A stretch of 64,000 bases of DNA, from the NCBI RefSeq assembly GCF_003586285.1, contig NZ_QUBR01000003.1, positions 186,001 to 250,000 of the forward strand. Reading direction: 5' to 3'. The translations under genes and the position numbers were made by a program. This document shows positions 56,143 through 63,506 of the stretch, piece after piece (position 1 is the stretch's first letter; every line of letters begins with the position of its first letter). The stretch is from Aeromicrobium endophyticum. GTDB lineage: Bacteria > Actinomycetota > Actinomycetes > Propionibacteriales > Nocardioidaceae. The notes beneath the pieces are model-generated. The model worked only from the letters and a program-made list of their open reading frames with translations. It was not told where the DNA came from and ran no database searches.

Positions 56143-56566
56143 CCCCGTCGTGGTGGCCCTGGTCGCTCTCGCGGCGCTCTCGGCCTGCGGGTCGGAGTCG
56201 TCGGACGGAGGCACTGCGTCCGGCGACGGCCCCACGTCGGCTGTCAAGACGTCGTTGACGATCGACGTCACCCCGGGCGAGGGCGCCGACCCCAAGACCT
56301 ACACGTTGACCTGCGACCCGGCCGGTGGAGACCACCCCCAGCCCGAGCAGGCCTGCGACGCCATCGCGGCGGCCGGAGCCTCGGTGTTCGAGCCAGTGTC
56401 GTCCGACACCACCTGCACCATGGTCTTCGGCGGGCCCCAGAAGGCCACCATCACCGGCACCTACCAGGGCAAGGACGTCGACGCCTCGTTCAGCCGCGAG
56501 AATGGCTGCGAGATCGACCGCTGGGAGAAGCTCGGCACGACGGTCTTCGACGTGCCGCTGCAGTGA
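56135..56566 (+). CDS. lipoprotein with subtilisin-inhibitor (SSI) domain
   Basis: This 143-residue lipoprotein has a short signal and lipobox LSAC with C18 as the lipidation site, an Asp/Ser/Gly linker, and an SSI-like domain (about 40-143). Cysteines C60, C74, C94 and C125 have spacing 14 and 31, against 15 and 30 in Streptomyces subtilisin inhibitor. The reactive-site loop reads C94-T-M96-V-F, placing Met at the P1 position just as in SSI (Met73). GTG at 56135 overlaps the ferritin stop. It probably protects surface proteins from serine proteases; a protease target is not known. Confidence 0.82.
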   Translation: MRSPVVVALVALAALSACGSESSDGGTASGDGPTSAVKTSLTIDVTPGEGADPKTYTLTCDPAGGDHPQPEQACDAIAAAGASVFEPVSSDTTCTMVFGGPQKATITGTYQGKDVDASFSRENGCEIDRWEKLGTTVFDVPLQ

Positions 56567-56570
56567 GGCG

Positions 56571-56658
56571 CGCGGCTTCGCCGCTCCAGCCGTTCGTCCC
56601 TCACGGCTGCCAGGCTTCGCCTGGGCGCCAGCCTTCGCGCCCCCTGCTCGCAGAGCTC
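56571..56658. repeat. dispersed intergenic GC-rich repeat, copy 3
   Basis: Gene-free stretch 56567-56717 between SSI lipoprotein and nucS. CGGCTTCGCCGC is shared with 7679 and 46512, and TCGCAGAGCTC (56648-56658) with 7719-7729. Two further near-copies of GGCTTCGCC lie inside. Nothing coding is seen. Confidence 0.55.
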
Positions 56659-56717
56659 CCGGGGGGACCCCCAGCTGCGCTCGCTCGGCCCATGGTGACG
56701 ATCTGGGTCGGGTGCCC

Positions 56718-57395
56718 CTAGAACAGTCTGAGTGAGGGGTCGTCGATGCCTCTCAGCTCGTCGTAGTTCACGACGACGCACTCGATGCCGCGATCAGTCG
56801 CCAGCACGCGTGCCTGCGGCTTGATCTCCTGGGCCGCGAAGATGCCCCGGACGGGGCGCAGCGCGGGGTCGCGGTTCATCAGCTCGAGGTAGCGCGTGAG
56901 CTGCTCGACGCCGTCGATGTCGCCGCGACGCTTGATCTCGACGGCCACGGACGCGTTGGCGGCGTCCTTGCAGAGCAGGTCGACCGGCCCGATCGCGGTC
57001 ATGAACTCACGGCGCACCAGGCTCATGCCGGGCCCGAGCGCTGCGGTGTGCTCGGCCAGCAGCTCTTGCAGGTGCTTCTCGACGCCGTCCTTCTGCAGGC
57101 CGGGGTCGATGCCGAGCTCGTGCGCGGAGTCGTGCAGCACCTCGTCGATCAGGATGCGCAGGGTGTCGTCGGTCTTGCCGGCGGTGACGGTCCACTCGAT
57201 GACGCCCTCGGGGGTCACGCCCTCGCGCAGCGTGCACGGCGGGCTCATCCAGTTGAGCGGCTTGTAGGAGCCGCCGTCGGAGTGGATCAGCACCGACCCG
57301 TCGTTCTTGACCATGATGAGTCGCGTGGCCAGGGGGAGGTGCGCTGCCAGGCGTCCTGCGTAGTCGACCTGGCAGTGCGCGATGACCAGTCTCAC
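56718..57395 (-). CDS. nucS: mismatch-specific endonuclease NucS/EndoMS
   Basis: This 225-residue enzyme provides non-canonical mismatch repair in actinobacteria lacking MutS/MutL. It has the N-terminal dimerisation domain ([16 protein letters not shown]) and a RecB-like nuclease domain with [24 protein letters not shown] abridged to its key residues D, E and K (motif D-x(n)-ExK). [15 protein letters not shown] follows. The C-terminus ends SLRLF, matching the beta-clamp-binding tail of NucS. GTG at 57395 overlaps the upstream lipoprotein stop, so expression may be coupled. Confidence 0.95.
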   Translation of the reverse strand: MRLVIAHCQVDYAGRLAAHLPLATRLIMVKNDGSVLIHSDGGSYKPLNWMSPPCTLREGVTPEGVIEWTVTAGKTDDTLRILIDEVLHDSAHELGIDPGLQKDGVEKHLQELLAEHTAALGPGMSLVRREFMTAIGPVDLLCKDAANASVAVEIKRRGDIDGVEQLTRYLELMNRDPALRPVRGIFAAQEIKPQARVLATDRGIECVVVNYDELRGIDDPSLRLF

Positions 57396-57793
57396 TTGAC
57401 GCGGTTGGCCGTGCCGAGCGTGAACTCGAGGGTGTCGCCCACGATCTTGCCCTTGTCGGTGTTGCCGTCGTCGCCGACCAGCGAGATCGTGTCGCCGTCG
57501 ACCTTGTACTTGCCGGTGCGGAAGTCGACGACGCCCTGGAAGTCCTCGACGAAGGTGCCGTCCTCGACGAGGTGCAGCGTGTACTGCTCGGAGGGGATCT
57601 CCCAGTCGCCGCGCAGCTCGACGGCAGCAGGGTCCTGCGGATCGACCGACGGGGCCTCGCTGATGGTCGCCGACGGCGTCGGGGAGGCGGTCGCATCGGT
57701 CGACGGGCCGTCGGACGAGTCCGAGCCGCAACCGGCCGCCAGGGCCAGCACGGCACCGGTCAGAACTGTGGCCATCGTCATACGTAGTTTCAT
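57392..57793 (-). CDS. small lipoprotein of unknown function
   Basis: This 133-residue lipoprotein has a signal peptide and lipobox LAAGC (Cys about 22), a Ser/Thr/Pro/Ala-rich linker to about 55, and a folded beta-rich domain ([37 protein letters not shown]). The fold pattern resembles lipocalin-like or META-like domains but no family is certain. Its stop overlaps the nucS start. Confidence 0.75.
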   Translation of the reverse strand: MKLRMTMATVLTGAVLALAAGCGSDSSDGPSTDATASPTPSATISEAPSVDPQDPAAVELRGDWEIPSEQYTLHLVEDGTFVEDFQGVVDFRTGKYKVDGDTISLVGDDGNTDKGKIVGDTLEFTLGTANRVK

Positions 57794-57862
57794 CGTTCCC
57801 CCTAGGGCGACAGGCAAGGCCACGCTAGTGTGTCACGACGCCTATATTACTGAGGAGTAGCC

Positions 57863-59056
57863 ATGCAGGAAATCGTCGATCGTCTTGGCGCGAGTGATCC
57901 GGCCGCCGAGGTCGCGCGGACCCTTCTGCTCCCGTACCTGAACCACGCCGCCACGATGTACGAGAGCGGCTACGCCACGAGCGACGACATCGACGCGTCG
58001 ATGCGCTTCGGTTGCGGCTACCCGATCGGCCCGCTGGCGCTCGTCGACGCCCTCGGCGCGCAGGCCGTCGTGACGGGCCTCGAGAAGCTGTACGCCGAGA
58101 CCGGCGACGAGCTGCACCAGCCCGCCGCGGTCCTCTCCTCCCAGGCGGCGGACGGCTCGACCTTCGCGGCGGCCGCCGGTGCGGCCGGTGCCCCGACGCC
58201 CCAGCTGCGGCACGAGATCAACCGGGTCGGCGTCGTCGGCACGGGCACGATGGCCTCGGGCATCGTCGAGGTGTTCGCCAAGGCCGGCTACGACGTGACG
58301 TTCGTCGGTCGCGCCGACGACAAGGTCGCCGGCGTCGTCGCCGCGATCACCAAGAGCCTCGACAAGGCCGTCTCGCGCGGCAAGCTCGACGAGGACGGAC
58401 GCGCAGGCGTGCTGGGCCGCCTCACCGGCTCGACCGAGCGGACGGCGCTGGCCGACGCCGACATCATCGTCGAGGCGATCGCCGAGGACCTCGACATCAA
58501 GCTGGCGCTGTTCGCCGACCTCGACCGCATCGCCAAGCCGGGAGCGATCCTGGCCACCACCACGTCGTCGCTGTCGATCAACGCCTGCGCCGCCGCGACC
58601 GCCCGCCCGAAGGACGTCATCGGCATGCACTTCTTCAACCCCGCGGCCGTCATGAAGCTGGTCGAGGTGGTCACGGCCGACGACACCTCGGTCGAGGTCG
58701 ACGAGACCGTGCGTGCCCTGTGCTTCGCCACCGGCAAGCACCCCGTGTCGTGCGGCGACCGCGCCGGCTTCATCGTCAACGCGCTGCTGTTCCCGTACCT
58801 CAACGACGCCATCAAGCTCGACGAGGCCGGAGACGCGACGCGTGCCGACATCGACGACGCCTTGAAGGCCACGGGCCTGCCGATGGGTCCGTTCCAGCTG
58901 CTCGACGTCGTGGGCAACGACGTCTCGCTGGCGATCCAGCAGTCGCTGGTCGAGACCTTCGGCCACGCGGGCTGGCAGCCGGCCCCGACGCTCGTCCAGC
59001 TGGTCGCGGAGGGCAAGCTCGGGCGCAAGACGGGCGAGGGCTTCCACACGTACTGA
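57863..59056 (+). CDS. 3-hydroxybutyryl-CoA dehydrogenase with extra N-terminal helical domain
   Basis: This 397-residue enzyme has, in order, an isolated 3HCDH C-terminal-type helical domain (about 10-85; TLLLPYLNHAATMYESGYATS, abridged), a linker, the Rossmann domain (RVGVVGTGTMASGIVEVFAKAGYDV, starting about 120) with the catalytic His in GMHFFNPAAVMKLVEVV, and the usual C-terminal domain (GFIVNALLFPYLNDAIKL). Its role is interconversion of acetoacetyl-CoA and 3-hydroxybutyryl-CoA, upstream of Ccr in the ethylmalonyl-CoA pathway or in butyrate metabolism. TGAGGAG gives a strong ribosome site; TATATT (57843-57848) may be its -10. Confidence 0.9.
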   Translation: MQEIVDRLGASDPAAEVARTLLLPYLNHAATMYESGYATSDDIDASMRFGCGYPIGPLALVDALGAQAVVTGLEKLYAETGDELHQPAAVLSSQAADGSTFAAAAGAAGAPTPQLRHEINRVGVVGTGTMASGIVEVFAKAGYDVTFVGRADDKVAGVVAAITKSLDKAVSRGKLDEDGRAGVLGRLTGSTERTALADADIIVEAIAEDLDIKLALFADLDRIAKPGAILATTTSSLSINACAAATARPKDVIGMHFFNPAAVMKLVEVVTADDTSVEVDETVRALCFATGKHPVSCGDRAGFIVNALLFPYLNDAIKLDEAGDATRADIDDALKATGLPMGPFQLLDVVGNDVSLAIQQSLVETFGHAGWQPAPTLVQLVAEGKLGRKTGEGFHTY

Positions 59057-59085
59057 GCCTCCGGCGCCGACCGTAGACTGGCGGC

Positions 59086-59352
59086 ATGCCCCGTCGTCGC
59101 GTCGCCCGACCGACGGCACCCCCGCTGCGCACCAGCACGGAGGCACGGGCGCACAAGGCCGACGGCGAGTGGATGGTCCGCACCCTCCAGGGCTCCTCGA
59201 CCAAGGAGTACCGGTGCCCCGGATGCTCGCAGCTCATCCGCCGGGGCCTCGCGCACCTGGTGGTGTGGCCGGTCGAGAAGGCGCTCCTGAGCGAGGCGGC
59301 GATCGACGAACGGCGACACTGGCACACCGCCTGCTGGGCGAGGAAGCACTAG
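59086..59352 (+). CDS. small zinc-ribbon-like protein ('ATP/GTP-binding' family)
   Basis: This 88-residue basic protein has a central CPGC and a C-terminal HWHTACW, giving four possible metal ligands. It resembles a widespread actinobacterial small family that databases call ATP/GTP-binding although no P-loop is visible. It lies 29 nt after the hydroxybutyryl-CoA dehydrogenase and 6 nt before the hydrolase. Function unknown; nucleic-acid binding would fit its basic N-terminus. Confidence 0.75.
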   Translation: MPRRRVARPTAPPLRTSTEARAHKADGEWMVRTLQGSSTKEYRCPGCSQLIRRGLAHLVVWPVEKALLSEAAIDERRHWHTACWARKH

Positions 59353-59358
59353 GTACCC

Positions 59359-60153
59359 ATGAGCGAACGCATCCGCGGCAACTCCGTCCTGCCCGCCCGC
59401 CGAGAGGCCATCACGCTCGAGACGGCCGACGGCTTGTCGCTCGTCGGTGAGCTGGCGCTCCCGCTCGAGCGGCCACCCGTGGCGACCATGATCTGCCTGC
59501 ACCCGCTGCCCACCCACGGCGGCATGATGGACAGCCACCTGTTCCGCAAGGCCTCGTACCGGCTGCCGGCGCTGGCCGACATCGCCGTGCTGCGGTTCAA
59601 CACCCGTGGCACCTCCAGCGTGCAGGGCACCAGCGAGGGGACGTTCGACAACGGCGTGGGGGAGCGGTTCGACGTCGCGGCCGCCGTCGAGTTCGCCGAG
59701 TTCGCCGAGCTGCCCGAGATCTGGCTGGTCGGATGGTCGTTCGGCACCGACCTCACGCTGATGTACGGCCTCGAGCCGTCGGTGCGTGGCATCGTGCTGC
59801 TCTCGCCGCCGCTGCGCTACTCGCGCCCCGAGCACCTGGCTGCGTGGGCCGAGTCGGGCCGGCCCGTGACGGCGCTGGTGCCCGAGCACGACGACTACCT
59901 GCAGCCGACCGAGGCCCGCGAGCGCTTCGCGGCGATCCCGCAGGCCGAGGTCGTCGGCGTCGACGGTGCGAAGCACCTGTGGGTCGGCAGCTCCGAGCGC
60001 GCGCTCGACGAGATCACCCGCCGGCTGGCGCCGGGCGTCGCCGTCCCGCTGCCCGACACCTGGGACGGGCCGATGGAGCGGGCCGACTCGTCGGCCTACG
60101 CCGACCGCACCGTCGCCGCGTTCGCGGACGTCCCGGTGCAGCCGGCGGACTGA
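59359..60153 (+). CDS. alpha/beta hydrolase
   Basis: This 264-residue hydrolase has the nucleophile elbow GWSFG (about 125-129), an early oxyanion segment ICLHPLPTHGGMMDSHL, and catalytic Asp/His likely in VPEHDDY and GAKHLWVG. Resembles COG2945-type hydrolases. Substrate unknown. Confidence 0.85.
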   Translation: MSERIRGNSVLPARREAITLETADGLSLVGELALPLERPPVATMICLHPLPTHGGMMDSHLFRKASYRLPALADIAVLRFNTRGTSSVQGTSEGTFDNGVGERFDVAAAVEFAEFAELPEIWLVGWSFGTDLTLMYGLEPSVRGIVLLSPPLRYSRPEHLAAWAESGRPVTALVPEHDDYLQPTEARERFAAIPQAEVVGVDGAKHLWVGSSERALDEITRRLAPGVAVPLPDTWDGPMERADSSAYADRTVAAFADVPVQPAD

Positions 60154-60162
60154 CCGCCAGCC

Positions 60163-61380
60163 TCAGCTGGAGGCGGGCCGGGTCTGGGCGGGCTCCGGCT
60201 CGGCGTCGTCTGACTCCGTCTCGTCGAGGTCGGTGTCGTCGAGTTCTACGCCGTCCGACTCCACCTCGTCGTCGTGGTCGTCGACGTGCTGGGTGTCGTC
60301 GTCATCTGCCGCCACGTGCTCGGCCGCCTGCTGGGCGACGCTCGAGTCGGGGGCGAAGGACGCCACGATGTCGCGGAGCTGACCCATCTGGGCCATGATG
60401 CCGTCGCGCTTGCGCTGCAGCTCCTCGACCTCGGACCGCAGCGAGCGGGTCTGGCGCTCGACGTCGGTCGTGGCGGTGGCACGGATCTTGGCCGCCTCGG
60501 CGTTGGCGCTCGACAGCTGCTGGGCTGCCTGGGCCTTGGCGTTCTCGAGCAGTCGGGCCGACTCGGCGGTCGCAGCCTCGCGGGACGTCGACGCCTGGGC
60601 CATGATGTCGCGGGCACGCTCCTCGGCCGCGGCCGCCCGGGTCTCGGCGTCCTTGACGAGCTTGCCGGTCTGCTCCATCGCTGACGCGTGGTTCTCGGAC
60701 GCCTCGCGCGCCAGGCGCTCCTTCTCGACCGCGAGCACGCGACGTGCCTCGGTGACCTCGCGGTCGGCTGCGGCGCGCGCCTGCTCGACGTCGCGGGTGG
60801 CTCCGAGACGCATGTTCTGGGCGTCCTGCTCGGCGGCGAGCCTGAGCTGGGCGGCCTCGCGCTCGGCCTGCGCCTTGAGGTCGTCGGTGTGTGCAGCGGC
60901 CTCGGCGTGCATCGCCTCGGCGTCGTCGAGCAGCTGCTTGCGCTTCTCCTCGAGCTCGGCGACGGCGCGCCCGCGCATCTCCTCGGCGTCGTGCGTAGCG
61001 GTCGCGATGATGAGCGCGGCCTCCTCCTGTGCGTTCTTGACCAGCTCGTCGGCCTCGCGCGACGCGCGGTTGCGGACGTCGTCGGCCTCCTGCTCAGCCA
61101 GGCCCAGCAGCTGCGCGGCGTGGTTGCCGAGCCCCGTGTAGGTCGGCGTCTCGACGGCCTCGACGCGGGCCTGCAGCGTGTCGACGGTCTCGCGCAGGTT
61201 CTCGATCTCGTTCTCACGGGCCCGGACCGTCTCGATCGCGCGCTGCAGCTCGGCGCTCTGCGTGCGCACCCAGGCGTCCACCGCGTCGCTGTCGTAGCCA
61301 CCCCGCCGGGCGAGGGGGAACGAGGCGTCGCTCGCGTTCGAGGAGGAGTCGAAGATGGACAAGCCGGGCTGATCGGACAT
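60163..61380 (-). CDS. DivIVA/FilP-like coiled-coil protein
   Basis: This 405-residue protein has an N-terminal FPLARRGGYDSDAVDAWV resembling the DivIVA membrane-binding start. A continuous alanine/glutamate-rich coiled coil follows (about 45-340). The C-terminal tail is intensely acidic (about 350-395). It resembles Streptomyces FilP and 'cellulose-binding' coiled-coil proteins that form intermediate-filament-like structures and polar scaffolds. Position near epimerase and thiolase genes matches the Streptomyces filP region as I recall it. Polymerisation not shown here. Confidence 0.85.
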   Translation of the reverse strand: MSDQPGLSIFDSSSNASDASFPLARRGGYDSDAVDAWVRTQSAELQRAIETVRARENEIENLRETVDTLQARVEAVETPTYTGLGNHAAQLLGLAEQEADDVRNRASREADELVKNAQEEAALIIATATHDAEEMRGRAVAELEEKRKQLLDDAEAMHAEAAAHTDDLKAQAEREAAQLRLAAEQDAQNMRLGATRDVEQARAAADREVTEARRVLAVEKERLAREASENHASAMEQTGKLVKDAETRAAAAEERARDIMAQASTSREAATAESARLLENAKAQAAQQLSSANAEAAKIRATATTDVERQTRSLRSEVEELQRKRDGIMAQMGQLRDIVASFAPDSSVAQQAAEHVAADDDDTQHVDDHDDEVESDGVELDDTDLDETESDDAEPEPAQTRPASS

Positions 61381-61443
61381 ACGGATCCCATTCGTCGCGA
61401 TAGGAGTTCAGGTCTGGTGCGGTCCAGCGTACCCGTCGGAAAA

Positions 61444-61483
61444 GGGCGCACGGGCGACCGACATCGGTCGTCCGTGCGCCCTG
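61444..61483 (-). terminator. intrinsic terminator of ccr
   Basis: Arms AGGGCGCACGG-CGACC and GGTCG-CCGTGCGCCCT pair over about 17 bp with one mismatch. On the minus strand the stem is followed by TTTTCC, 14 nt after the ccr stop. One of the best terminators here. Confidence 0.88.
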
Positions 61484-61497
61484 TCGACGAGGCTGGA

Positions 61498-62835
61498 TCA
61501 GATGCCGCGGAAGCGGTTGATCTCGGTCAGGAACTGCGCGCGCTTGGCCTCGTCGCGGACGCCGAGACCCTCTTCGGGGGCCAGGCACAGCACGCCGACC
61601 TTGCCCTGGTGCAGGTTGTGGTGGACGTCGAGCGCGGCCTGGCCGGTCTCCTCGAGCGAGTAGACGCGCGACAGCGTCGGGTGGATCAGGCCCTTGTCGA
61701 TCAGCCGGTTGGCCTCGAAGGCCTCGCGGTAGTTGGCGAAGTGCGAGCTCTTGATGTTCTTGAGGTTCATCCAGAGGTACCGGTTGTCGTACTGGTGCAT
61801 GTAGCCCGAGGTGGACGCGCACGTGATGATCGTGCCGCCCTTGCGCGCCACGTAGACCGACGCGCCGAACGTCTCGCGCCCGGGGTGCTCGAAGACGATG
61901 TCCGGGTCCTCGCCGCCGGTGAGCTCGCGGATCTTCTTGCCGAAGCGCTGCCACTCCTTGGGGTCCTGGGTGTTCTCGTCCTTCCAGAACGTGTAGCCCT
62001 CGGCCGAGCGGTCGATCACGTGCTGGGCGCCGAGCGAGCGGACGATCTCGGCCTTCTCGGGGGACGACACGACGCACACAGGGATGGCTCCGCCGTTGAG
62101 CGCCATCTGCGTCGCGTAGGAGCCGAGGCCGCCGGAGGCGCCCCAGATGAGCACGACGTCGCCCTGCTTCATGTGGGCGCCATTCTTGGAGACCAGCTGG
62201 CGGTAGGCGGTCGCGTTGACCAGGCCGGGGCTGGCGGCCTCCTCCCACGTGAGGTGGTCGGGCTTGGGCAGCAGCTGGTTGGACTTGACGATCGCGAGCT
62301 GGGCGAGGCCGCCGAAGTTGGTCTCGAAGCCCCAGATGCGCTGCTGCGGGTCCATCATCGTGTCGTCGTGACCGTCGGGGCTCTCGAGCTCGACCGACAG
62401 GCAGTGCGCGACGACCTCGGCGCCGGGCTTCCAGGCGTTGACGCCCGGGCCGGTGCGCAGGACGACGCCGGCCAGGTCGGAGCCGACCACGTGGTACGGC
62501 AGGTCGTGACGCTTGGTGTACTCCGACAGGCGCCCGTAGCGCTCGAGGAAGGAGAACGTCGAGACGGGCTCGAAGATCGACGTCCAGACGGTGTTGTAGT
62601 TGATCGCGCTGGCCATGACCGCCACGAGCGCCTCGCCGGGGGCCAGCTCCGGCACGGGCACGTCGTCGAGGTGCAGGCTCTTGCGGGGGTCCTTGTCGCG
62701 GCTCGCCAGGCCGGCGAACATCTCGACCTCGTCCTTGTGGACGGTGATGCCCTTGTACGTGTCGGGAAGCGGGAGGGCGGCGAACTCTTCGGGTGCGGTG
62801 TCGCCGGCGAGGATGGCGTCGAGGATCTGCTGCAC
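61498..62835 (-). CDS. ccr: crotonyl-CoA carboxylase/reductase
   Basis: This 445-residue MDR enzyme reductively carboxylates crotonyl-CoA to ethylmalonyl-CoA with NADPH and CO2, the key step of the ethylmalonyl-CoA pathway. With GTG at 62835 as start, the CO2-binding residues known from Kitasatospora setae Ccr fall at exactly the same numbers: N81 (INYNTVW), F170 and E171 (WGFETN) and H365 (KSSHFANY). That agreement and GGAGG 8 nt upstream decide this start over a GTG at 62877, which lies inside an operator-like repeat. Rossmann motif WGASGGLGSYA about 231-241. Confidence 0.96.
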   Translation of the reverse strand: MQQILDAILAGDTAPEEFAALPLPDTYKGITVHKDEVEMFAGLASRDKDPRKSLHLDDVPVPELAPGEALVAVMASAINYNTVWTSIFEPVSTFSFLERYGRLSEYTKRHDLPYHVVGSDLAGVVLRTGPGVNAWKPGAEVVAHCLSVELESPDGHDDTMMDPQQRIWGFETNFGGLAQLAIVKSNQLLPKPDHLTWEEAASPGLVNATAYRQLVSKNGAHMKQGDVVLIWGASGGLGSYATQMALNGGAIPVCVVSSPEKAEIVRSLGAQHVIDRSAEGYTFWKDENTQDPKEWQRFGKKIRELTGGEDPDIVFEHPGRETFGASVYVARKGGTIITCASTSGYMHQYDNRYLWMNLKNIKSSHFANYREAFEANRLIDKGLIHPTLSRVYSLEETGQAALDVHHNLHQGKVGVLCLAPEEGLGVRDEAKRAQFLTEINRFRGI

Positions 62836-62864
62836 AGGTATGACCTCCAGATAGGTATTCCGGG

Positions 62865-62888
62865 GGATGTTACTCACTGTTAACCTGG
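62865..62888. promoter_or_regulatory. operator-like inverted repeat at the ccr promoter
   Basis: GGATGTTAC-N6-TTAACCTGG; on the minus strand CCAGGTTAA-N6-GTAACATCC. It matches the layout and arm sequence of the meaA site and places TAACAT (likely -10) in the downstream arm, 30 nt before the ccr start. Confidence 0.6.
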
Positions 62889-62919
62889 CGCGTCACCCGT
62901 CGTGACTGTGATCCAGCAC

Positions 62920-63363
62920 TCAGTGCGAGGCGGCCGGCTCGACCAGCTCGACGAGGACCCCGCCGGCGTCCTTGGGGTGCACGAAGTTGACCCGCGAGTC
63001 GGACGTGCCGCGCTTGGGCGCGTCGTAGAGCAGCCGCACGCCGCGCTCGCGCAGCGTCGCCGAGACCGCGTCGATGTCGGCGACGCGGTAGGCGAGCTGC
63101 TGGATGCCCTGGCCGTTGCGGGCGATGAACTTGGCGATCGTGGACTCGTCGCTGAGCGGGGCGAGCAGCTGGATGCGGGTGTCGGAGTCGCCGACGGCGA
63201 GCATGGCCTCGCGCACGCCCTGCTCCTCGTTGACCTCTTCGTGCACCGAGTGCAGGCCGAACGTGGACGCGTAGAACTCGAGCGCGTCGTCGAGGTCGGG
63301 CACGGCGATGCCGACGTGGTCGATGGTCAACAGCAGGTGTGCGGGCACGAGGGGCTCAGTCAT
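62920..63363 (-). CDS. mce: methylmalonyl-CoA/ethylmalonyl-CoA epimerase
   Basis: This 147-residue glyoxalase-fold (VOC) protein has metal ligands in TIDHVGIAVPDLDDAL (His12 to His16 region), IQQLAYRVADIDA and GVLVELVE (terminal Glu). It interconverts the (2R) and (2S) forms of methylmalonyl- or ethylmalonyl-CoA. It sits between ccr and the thiolase gene, which supports a role for ethylmalonyl-CoA. ATG at 63363 is used; an upstream in-frame extension is not conserved-looking. Confidence 0.92.
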   Translation of the reverse strand: MTEPLVPAHLLLTIDHVGIAVPDLDDALEFYASTFGLHSVHEEVNEEQGVREAMLAVGDSDTRIQLLAPLSDESTIAKFIARNGQGIQQLAYRVADIDAVSATLRERGVRLLYDAPKRGTSDSRVNFVHPKDAGGVLVELVEPAASH

Positions 63364-63427
63364 GCCCAGCAGCGTAGAGCAGGGGCACGACCGTCCCGAG
63401 GTGATCCGGCGCACACCCCTGTCACCG

Positions 63428-63451
63428 GGACGTTACCGATGGGTAAAGTGC
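63428..63451. promoter_or_regulatory. operator-like repeat at the acetyl-CoA acetyltransferase promoter
   Basis: GGACGTTAC-N6-GTAAAGTGC shares the GTTAC-N6-GTAA core with the meaA and ccr sites. TAAAGT in its right arm is a good -10 for the thiolase gene; arms are less symmetrical than at meaA. Confidence 0.5.
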
Positions 63452-63506
63452 CCAGCATCGTCTCAAGGACCGTCTTTTCGAGACTGCCATCCAAGGAGCC
63501 CCTCCC

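Noticed and set aside
57843..57861. A further GTTAC-N6-GTAA-like site before the hydroxybutyryl-CoA dehydrogenase
   Set aside because: ATTAC-N6-GTAG matches the core only partly and the right half is part of the ribosome-binding site; chance is likely.
62835..62877. The 14 extra N-terminal codons of ccr
   Set aside because: They overlap the promoter-like repeat and shift key residues away from the numbering of characterised Ccr enzymes.
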